In this document: in pieces, positions 1 through 4,735 of the stretch
Layout: each line of letters opens with the position of its first letter
How positions within the stretch are numbered: the stretch's first letter is position 1
Assembly (NCBI GenBank): GCA_002416505.1
Contig: DIAM01000008.1
Span: 65,380-72,424 of the forward strand
DNA: 7,045 nucleotides
Direction of reading: 5' to 3'
Source: Gammaproteobacteria bacterium UBA5078
GTDB taxonomy: Bacteria > Pseudomonadota > Gammaproteobacteria > Pseudomonadales > Pseudohongiellaceae
Program-made: the position numbers and the translations under genes
The notes under the pieces: model-generated
What the model saw: only the letters and a program-made list of their open reading frames with translations
Databases searched by the model: none
What the model was told of the DNA's origin: nothing

Positions 1-654
1 ATGAGCCTTGGCATGGCGGGTATGGCCGGCAACGATTCTGCCCACTTTAACCAGCCCAATGACGTGATCGTCGGACCAGATGGCAGCATCTATGTCTCTG
101 ACGGACACAATGCGCAGGGCATGATCAGCATGCAGGCAATGGAGCAAGGGCGCGCCAACGGCGATACCTCGCGCATTATGAAATTCGCACCCGATGGCAC
201 CTTCATCAAGCAGTGGGGCGAGATCGGCGTCCGTCATGGCGAGTTCCGCACGCCCCATGCGATGGAGTTCGATTCTCAGGGGCGTCTCTGGGTCGCCGAC
301 CGTGGTAATCATCGCATCGAGATCTTCGATCAAGATGGTAACTACCTCGAGTCGCGCTACAGCTTCAGCCGCATCAGTGGCTTGTTCATTACCGATGACG
401 ACATGCTCTATGCAATCGATTCCGAGTCTAGCCCTACTAGCCACCCAGGCTGGCGTAATGGCGTGCGCATAGGCCATATCGACGCAGACGTCGTGACTGG
501 CTTTATCCAGCCCTTCGAGCGCGAGGATCGTCTGGCGCAGGGAACCGCAGGCGAGGGTGTTGCAGTGGATGGCAACGGCAATGTATTCGCTGCAGAGGGT
601 CCGAACTCTCTGAGCCAAGCAGGCGGTGCGTTCACGAAATACTCCGCACGCTAA
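1..654 (+). CDS. NHL-repeat beta-propeller protein, C-terminal part (5'-truncated by window)
   Basis: The reading frame is open from the first base, so the ATG at position 1 is probably internal and the true start lies upstream. The visible 217 residues contain NHL-type blades. One is around residues 16-36 (FNQPNDVIVGPDG, then IYVSDG). The clearest is around 82-111 (FRTPHAMEFDSQG, LWVADRGNHRIEIFD). A degenerate one is near 126-141 and a last one near 183-200 (GEGVAVDGNGNVFAAEG). The order and the closing GVAVD...G.V.AAE blade resemble bacterial six-bladed propellers related to peptidyl-alpha-hydroxyglycine alpha-amidating lyase. Members of that group are usually secreted, but a signal peptide would lie outside the window. 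A Met-rich stretch (residues 41-47) sits in a loop between blades. The enzymatic function is not established: NHL propellers also act as binding scaffolds. The gene is followed by its own terminator, so it is separate from the convergent pur genes. Confidence 0.8.
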   Translation: MSLGMAGMAGNDSAHFNQPNDVIVGPDGSIYVSDGHNAQGMISMQAMEQGRANGDTSRIMKFAPDGTFIKQWGEIGVRHGEFRTPHAMEFDSQGRLWVADRGNHRIEIFDQDGNYLESRYSFSRISGLFITDDDMLYAIDSESSPTSHPGWRNGVRIGHIDADVVTGFIQPFEREDRLAQGTAGEGVAVDGNGNVFAAEGPNSLSQAGGAFTKYSAR

Positions 655-670
655 AGCCCGCTTAGATAGG

Positions 671-714
671 AAAGCCAAGGTAGTGCGCGAGAGCGCGGCC
701 ACCTTGGCTTTTTT
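671..714 (+). terminator. Rho-independent terminator after the NHL gene
   Basis: A perfect 11-bp stem (671-681 with 701-711, aaagccaaggt/accttggcttt) closes on a loop that contains a second small hairpin (GCGC-GAGA-GCGC, 685-696). A run of six T follows (709-714, partly inside the stem). It lies 17 nt after the stop codon at 652-654. On the opposite strand only three T follow the stem, so it would be a weak terminator for the convergent purK transcript, although it could still act as a shared one. Confidence 0.9.
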
Positions 715-767
715 ATGCCTACTCCTTACTGCTCATGTTTAGCTCGAGATGCGGCTCTTGTGCGGAA

Positions 768-1868
768 TCAACTTGGCAATATGCGCAGCGCGAGATGCAA
801 GTTTTCCTGCAGAGCGTGAGGGGACTCGTGCAGCAAGTTGATGTGGCCCATCTTGCGCCCTTGGCGTAGCGTCTTGTCATACCAGTGCAGGTGAACATGT
901 GGCTGGGAGACGAGCTCTTCTGGCGCGACGCAGCCGAGTAGGTTGATCATCGCACAATGCCCTAGGGTGGCTGTAGAGCCTAGGCGTTGGCCGCTTATTG
1001 CGCGCAGATGGTTCTCAAACTGGCTGCACACCGCGCCATTCTGCGTCCAATGTCCGCTATTGTGAACGCGAGGCGCGAGCTCATTCACGATAATCTGACC
1101 ATCGACTACAAAGCATTCGACGGCGAGCACCCCGACATAGTCCCAGGTGTGCATCAATTTGCTGACGATGCCCTCGAGGTCGGCACGCAATTTGGGGTGT
1201 AGGACGTCGGTCGGGGCGATCGATACCGACAGCGTGCCGTTACGATGTCTATTCTCGCTTGGGGCATAGATGGCGAGTTCCCCTTGCCGGTTGCGCACCG
1301 CGAGAATCGAGACCTCTACGGAGTAGTCGAGCATCTTCTCGACGATCGCGTGTGTTAATACAGTGTCGCTATCGATAAACGCCTGTGCATCGATTCTGTT
1401 AAAGATACGCCACTGCTGTTGTCCATCGTAGCCTTGCTCACAAGACTTAATAATCAGGGGGTAGCCTAAGGATTCGGTCGCCAGCAAAAGCTGTTGCTTG
1501 TTATGCATCTCCACGAAAGGCGCGACGGCAATGCCGTGCTCGACTAGAAAACTCTTCTGCCGCGCTCTGTTTTGCGCAACCCAGAGAATCTCAGGATCCG
1601 GCGCGATCTTGCAGAGCTGAGCTAGTTGTCGCAGGAGTGTGGTGTCCACTGCCTCTCTCTCAACGGTGATGACATCGGGCTCGCCCAGCGCCATGAATAT
1701 CGAGCGCGCCGACATGGAGTCTTGTAGGCGCACTATCGTGCCTAGCCCGTCGACGCAGCGTGTATCTTCTGAGTCGTTGGCCACGAAGCTGAAACGTATG
1801 CCCATCGGCCAACCCGCCAAGGCCAGCATCCTGGCTAACTGCCCGCAACCAAAAATCGCTATACGCAT
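768..1868 (-). CDS. purK: N5-carboxyaminoimidazole ribonucleotide synthase PurK
   Basis: Cytosolic ATP-grasp enzyme of de novo purine synthesis. It carboxylates 5-aminoimidazole ribonucleotide with ATP and bicarbonate to give N5-CAIR, the substrate of PurE. The 366-aa product is close to the usual length (about 355-390). Visible family signatures are the N-terminal Rossmann-like GCGQLARM (residues 7-14), the VAQNRARQKSFL region (97-108), KSCEQGYDG (141-149), the central PSENRHRNG block (203-211), the diagnostic NELAPRVHNSGHWT (262-275) and LHWYDK...RKMGH (327-341). The start at 1868 is preferred because AGGAG at 1877-1881 lies 8 nt upstream. It also shares one base with the purE stop (TGATG), implying translational coupling; a longer frame to 1931 would run inside purE. 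The glycine-rich loop is unusual: EQGYDGQQQ replaces the common GGYDG(K/R)GQ form. Confidence 0.97.
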   Translation of the reverse strand: MRIAIFGCGQLARMLALAGWPMGIRFSFVANDSEDTRCVDGLGTIVRLQDSMSARSIFMALGEPDVITVEREAVDTTLLRQLAQLCKIAPDPEILWVAQNRARQKSFLVEHGIAVAPFVEMHNKQQLLLATESLGYPLIIKSCEQGYDGQQQWRIFNRIDAQAFIDSDTVLTHAIVEKMLDYSVEVSILAVRNRQGELAIYAPSENRHRNGTLSVSIAPTDVLHPKLRADLEGIVSKLMHTWDYVGVLAVECFVVDGQIIVNELAPRVHNSGHWTQNGAVCSQFENHLRAISGQRLGSTATLGHCAMINLLGCVAPEELVSQPHVHLHWYDKTLRQGRKMGHINLLHESPHALQENLHLALRILPS

Positions 1869-2350
1869 CAGGCGATCTCCTCGGCTACATTCGCGCTCTG
1901 TTGCTCGCGCCACGCGATGAGTCGCTTGCACAGCTGCGCGTCTTCTAGCGAGAGAATCTGAGCGGCGAGTAGGCCTGCATTGAATGCTCCCGCCGCGCCG
2001 ATCGCCTGGGTGGCGACGGCAACGCCGCGTGGCATTTGCGCGATAGACAGCAGGCTATCCAGGCCTTGCAAGTGCTTGCTCGGTACGGGGACTGCGATGA
2101 CCGGCAAATGAGTGAGAGCTGCCACCATGCCTGGTAAATGGGCCGCCCCACCGGCGCCGGCGATGATTATTTTGCAACCCTCTCGTGCGGCATTCGAGGC
2201 GAACTCAAACAGCCGTGTTGGTGTGCGATGGGCCGAGACCACGCGCGCGCGAAACGGCAGCCCAAGTGCCTCCAGCACAATCTTAGCCTCCTGCATAACC
2301 TCCCAGTCCGATTGCGAACCCATGATGATTTCGATCAAGCTTGCCTTCAT
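1868..2350 (-). CDS. purE: N5-carboxyaminoimidazole ribonucleotide mutase PurE (class I)
   Basis: Converts N5-CAIR to 4-carboxy-5-aminoimidazole ribonucleotide, the step after PurK; class I PurE enzymes are cytosolic octamers. The 160-aa length is typical. Hallmarks are GSQSDW (11-16), the SAHRTP motif with the catalytic-type histidine (H41), the glycine-rich AGAGGAAHLPGM (64-75), and the GLDSLLSIAQMP...VAT.AIGAAGAFNAGLLA block (96-129). The presence of PurK alongside supports the bacterial class I mutase rather than the class II AIR carboxylase. AGGA at 2358-2361 (minus strand) lies 7 nt before the ATG. Its stop TGA overlaps the purK start by one base. It begins 47 nt after the stop of the upstream transporter gene, with no hairpin terminator seen in that gap. 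Confidence 0.97.
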   Translation of the reverse strand: MKASLIEIIMGSQSDWEVMQEAKIVLEALGLPFRARVVSAHRTPTRLFEFASNAAREGCKIIIAGAGGAAHLPGMVAALTHLPVIAVPVPSKHLQGLDSLLSIAQMPRGVAVATQAIGAAGAFNAGLLAAQILSLEDAQLCKRLIAWREQQSANVAEEIA

Positions 2351-2397
2351 GCTGTATTCCTTCTAAGTAAAGTAGTTCTGTAAGAGTCGTGTGCCGC

Positions 2398-3333
2398 CTA
2401 GCGATAGAGCAGCGCGACTAGGGCCGAGTAGAGGGGAATGCCCACCAGCACATTGAACGGAAATGTCACGGCTAGGGATGCGGTAATGGAGAGGCTCTGA
2501 TTGGCTGTAGGGATCGCCACAGCCATTGCCGCAGGCACCGCGATATAGGAGGCGCTAGCCCCAAGTGTGGCCAGCAACACCGTTCCTCCTTGCGACAGGC
2601 CGATATAGTGGCCCACCAGCGCGCCCAAAGCTGCCCCGATCAGTGGCATCACGACTGCGAAGCTCGCGATGAAGTTGCCGTGTTCTCGGAGCAGGGCGAT
2701 CTTGCCCGCCGCAACCAGCCCCATATAGAGCAGGAACAGCGCCAGGGTTCCTTGGAACATGCCAGCGAACAAGGGCATTATGCTGGCGCTGCGAGCCTCG
2801 CCTGCCCACCAGCCGATCAGTAGTCCTCCCACTAGTAACAAGACGCCCTGATTGAGAAACACTTCTCTTAGAATTTTCTGAGTCTGAATGGCTACTCCGT
2901 CGCGCTTGGAGAGCCAGACACCGACGGCGATCGCAGGGATCTCAAGGATCGCAACGAAGAGAGGAAAGTACGGTTCGTAGTAGGCGCCAGAGCTTTCGAG
3001 AAAACTGACCGCAACCGCATAGGTGCCGATGCTAACCGAGCCGTAGTGCGCGGCAACCGAGGCGGCGTCCTCGCGCGCTAGCCCGCCGATCCTAGAGAGG
3101 ATTGGAAAGGCGATGAGGGGGAGTAGTAAGCCAATTGCCAGCACTGCGAGGGACTGGGGTAGTAAGTTGGGCGCAGAGTATTCGCTCAGTGCGATCCCGC
3201 CCTTTAGACCGATTGCGAGAAGTAGGAAGAGGATGATGCCCTTGTACAAGCCCTCGGGGAACTCTATTGGTGCTTTGAGCAGGCGCGCTACAAAGCCCAG
3301 CATGAAAAACGCGACGACAATGTCGATCTGCAT
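2398..3333 (-). CDS. sbtA: SbtA-family sodium-dependent bicarbonate transporter
   Basis: Predicted inner-membrane permease of the SbtA (Sbt_1/DUF897) family, whose characterised cyanobacterial members import bicarbonate with sodium. The 311-aa protein is almost entirely hydrophobic helices, compatible with about 10 membrane spans in two halves. Recognisable family stretches are EGLYKGIILFLLLAIGLKGG (27-46), DAASVAAHYGSVSIGTYAVA (89-108), the AILEIPAIAVGVWLSKR region (128-144) and LGASASYIAVPAAM (257-270). The YGSVS and SASYIA segments correspond to the paired unwound-helix substrate sites of the family. It is somewhat shorter than the cyanobacterial protein (about 370 aa), as is usual for proteobacterial homologues. 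The start lies 3 nt after the stop of the small membrane gene; its Shine-Dalgarno is weak (a GAGA-type site), which suggests translational coupling. No PII-like sbtB neighbour is present. Substrate is inferred from family. Confidence 0.9.
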   Translation of the reverse strand: MQIDIVVAFFMLGFVARLLKAPIEFPEGLYKGIILFLLLAIGLKGGIALSEYSAPNLLPQSLAVLAIGLLLPLIAFPILSRIGGLAREDAASVAAHYGSVSIGTYAVAVSFLESSGAYYEPYFPLFVAILEIPAIAVGVWLSKRDGVAIQTQKILREVFLNQGVLLLVGGLLIGWWAGEARSASIMPLFAGMFQGTLALFLLYMGLVAAGKIALLREHGNFIASFAVVMPLIGAALGALVGHYIGLSQGGTVLLATLGASASYIAVPAAMAVAIPTANQSLSITASLAVTFPFNVLVGIPLYSALVALLYR

Positions 3334-3336
3334 GGT

Positions 3337-3567
3337 TTAGGTCTCGCTAGTGCTGTTGGCGGAGGCGCTCGGCCATGGGGTGCTCGTGCCGAAGTGAGTG
3401 CTTAATCGCAGTAGGGCTTTGTGGTGACTGGTGACGAAGAATAGGGACAGTAGTCCTGCGACTGACAAGATTCCCGTGCCATCGATCTGCAGCGCTGAGA
3501 GGGACATGCCTATAAGCAGCAGCGTTGCGATGCTGGCGATCTCGAAGGTGGCGGCGCGTTGGTTCAT
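3337..3567 (-). CDS. Small two-helix membrane protein upstream of sbtA
   Basis: I do not recognise this family. The 76-aa product starts MNQRAATFEI and has two predicted membrane segments, roughly residues 10-28 (ASIATLLLIGMSLSALQ region) and 33-51 (GILSVAGLLSLFFVTS region). A short basic stretch (HHKALLR) and a Ser/Thr-rich C-terminal tail follow. The start at 3567 is chosen because GAGGAA (3574-3579, minus strand) lies 7 nt upstream; ATG at 3573 would be too close to it. A longer frame reaching 3663 would run through the putative operator. The gene ends 3 nt before sbtA, so the two proteins are probably made together. A role as accessory or regulatory subunit of the transporter is inferred only from position. 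Confidence 0.7.
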   Translation of the reverse strand: MNQRAATFEIASIATLLLIGMSLSALQIDGTGILSVAGLLSLFFVTSHHKALLRLSTHFGTSTPWPSASANSTSET

Positions 3568-3627
3568 GGTCATTTCCTCGCTTGAGTGTGGGGTCTGGAT
3601 TGCGAGCGCTATGATGAGAGCTATACG

Positions 3628-3679
3628 CCATAGATAAAAATAGATATTATCTATTTCGTTCATCTGTAAACGTCTATGG
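3628..3679. promoter_or_regulatory. Probable LysR-type operator in the divergent intergenic region
   Basis: A perfect inverted repeat, aaatagata (3638-3646), central t (3647), tatctattt (3648-3656), contains a LysR-style T-N11-A core (T3641 to A3653). A direct copy of its left half (ATAGATA) lies at 3630-3636, exactly 10 bp, or one helical turn, from the copy at 3640-3646. A more distant pair, CCATAGA (3628-3634) and TCTATGG (3673-3679), is also inverted. The cluster lies about 80 bp upstream of the small membrane gene start and just upstream of the regulator start, the usual position for an operator serving both divergent genes. No convincing -35/-10 pair was identified in the leftward direction. 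TTGCGA (3600-3605) and TATACG (3622-3627), 16 bp apart, are a weak rightward candidate for the regulator itself. Confidence 0.65.
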
Positions 3680-3685
3680 ATAATA

Positions 3686-4666
3686 ATGCCCTCACGCCTG
3701 CATGCCTACATCGGGACCTTTCGCCAATTAGAGATATTGTTGGCGGTCTATGAGCAGGGCAGCATTACCGCTGCGACACAGACGCTGTTTCTCACCCAGC
3801 CGACTATCTCGATGCAGTTGAAGAAGATGAGCGACGCGATAGGCATGCCGCTCTACGATCAAGTGGGAAAGAAACTGGTGTTCACTGAGGCGGGTGTCGC
3901 GGCAGTGGCCGCGGCGCGGGACATACTCGGGCGCTTCGAGGAGCTGGAGTCGAGGCTGTCCGACCTTAAGGGCCTGAAGGCGGGCACCTTGCGCCTAGGG
4001 GTGGTGACCACCGCCAAGTACTTCATCCCCCATCTGCTGGGCGAGTTCTGCAGCGTCTACCCCGCGATCGATGTGCAGTTGAATGTGGCGAATCGGAGCC
4101 AAATATTGGATCGCCTAGAGCGTGGTCAGGACGATTTCTATGTCTTCAGCCATCCGCCGGAGAACGAAGACCTAGAGCTATACGATTTCCTACCGAACCC
4201 CCTGGTGGCGATTGCCCCGATCGGGCATCCGATGACCAAGAAGGCCAAGGTGACCTTGGCCGAGTTTGCGCAGTATCCATTTCTGATGCGCGAACCGGGC
4301 TCTGGCACGCGCCACGCGATCGAAGAGCATATGAAGAAGTTCGGCATTAAACTCAACCTGAAGATGACCATCGAGAGCAACGAGGCGATTCGACATGCGG
4401 TGATGGCTGGTTTGGGCGTGTCCATACTCTCTAGTCATACCTTGTCCTATGGAGGTCACGTAGGTTTGCAGGAGCTCAATGTAGGCCGGATTCCCATCTT
4501 GCTTAACTGGCAGCTGGCGCGTTTGAGGAGTAAGCGTATGTCGATTATCGCCAGCACCTTCCTCGAGTATGTGAACAGTCAGGGGCGTGCGAAGCTGCTC
4601 CGCGATCTGGCCGACGAGCAGCCACATATGCGGCGCTTCTTCAACGCCGATACGGCAATTAGCTAG
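3686..4666 (+). CDS. LysR-type transcriptional regulator, CbbR/CmpR-like
   Basis: DNA-binding regulator of 326 aa, normal for the LysR family. The N-terminal winged helix-turn-helix covers about residues 11-70 (FRQLEILLAVYEQGSITAA, LTQPTISMQLKKMSDAIG, PLYDQVGKKLVFTEAG). The effector domain carries stretches typical of the CbbR/CmpR branch that governs carbon-fixation and inorganic-carbon genes: LRLGVVTTAKYFIPHLLGEFC (102-122), NRSQILDRLERGQDDFYVF (136-154), NPLVAIAPIGHP (171-182), MREPGSGTRHAIEEH (201-215) and SNEAIRHAVMAGLGVSILS (231-249). It faces the transporter cluster across a 118-bp region with a LysR-like palindrome, so control of sbtA and autoregulation are likely. CbbR relatives sense metabolites such as RuBP, 2-phosphoglycolate, NADPH or 2-oxoglutarate; the effector here is unknown. 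The start has only a weak GGA upstream (3678-3680), but the protein N-terminus aligns well with the family. Confidence 0.92.
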   Translation: MPSRLHAYIGTFRQLEILLAVYEQGSITAATQTLFLTQPTISMQLKKMSDAIGMPLYDQVGKKLVFTEAGVAAVAAARDILGRFEELESRLSDLKGLKAGTLRLGVVTTAKYFIPHLLGEFCSVYPAIDVQLNVANRSQILDRLERGQDDFYVFSHPPENEDLELYDFLPNPLVAIAPIGHPMTKKAKVTLAEFAQYPFLMREPGSGTRHAIEEHMKKFGIKLNLKMTIESNEAIRHAVMAGLGVSILSSHTLSYGGHVGLQELNVGRIPILLNWQLARLRSKRMSIIASTFLEYVNSQGRAKLLRDLADEQPHMRRFFNADTAIS

Positions 4667-4674
4667 GCCGCTCC

Positions 4675-4691
4675 CGGCTCTATATGAGCCG
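4675..4691 (+). other. Short hairpin between regulator and peptidase genes
   Basis: Six-bp stem cggctc (4675-4680) and gagccg (4686-4691) around loop tatat, starting 9 nt after the regulator stop. No T-run follows directly (the next bases are agcttgtgg), so it is at best a weak terminator or a processing/stability stem. Read-through from the regulator into the peptidase gene is possible; no clear promoter was seen in the 69-bp gap. Confidence 0.4.
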
Positions 4692-4722
4692 AGCTTGTGG
4701 TACTCTTTAGGCTTCAATGCAA

Positions 4723-4727
4723 AGGAG
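4723..4727 (+). promoter_or_regulatory. Ribosome binding site that sets the peptidase start
   Basis: AGGAG within aaaggagt lies 8 nt before the ATG at 4736. The protein beginning there has a clean signal peptide. The in-frame ATG at 4697 would put 13 extra residues, including a charged start, before it and has no such site. Confidence 0.85.
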
Positions 4728-4735
4728 TCCCCACT

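Noticed and set aside
987..1202. Plus-strand 71-aa frame inside purK, and similar short frames antisense to other genes
   Set aside because: These lie wholly opposite conserved coding sequence and have no independent signals.
1869..1931. Longer purK start, adding 21 residues
   Set aside because: The added residues lie inside purE, do not resemble PurK, and the ATG at 1868 has a good Shine-Dalgarno site and the usual MRIAIFGCGQL-type N-terminus.
2351..2397. PurR operator, riboswitch or terminator upstream of purE
   Set aside because: The 47 bp show no PurR-like palindrome, no stable hairpin and no room for a purine riboswitch; only the ribosome binding site is clear.
3568..3663. Longer start for the small membrane protein (108 aa)
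   Set aside because: It would run through the putative LysR operator, and the best ribosome binding site fits the ATG at 3567. The extra hydrophobic stretch is probably chance, though a longer protein is not excluded.
4697..4735. 13-residue N-terminal extension of the M28 peptidase
   Set aside because: It places non-signal residues before a normal signal peptide and includes the strong ribosome binding site inside the coding part.
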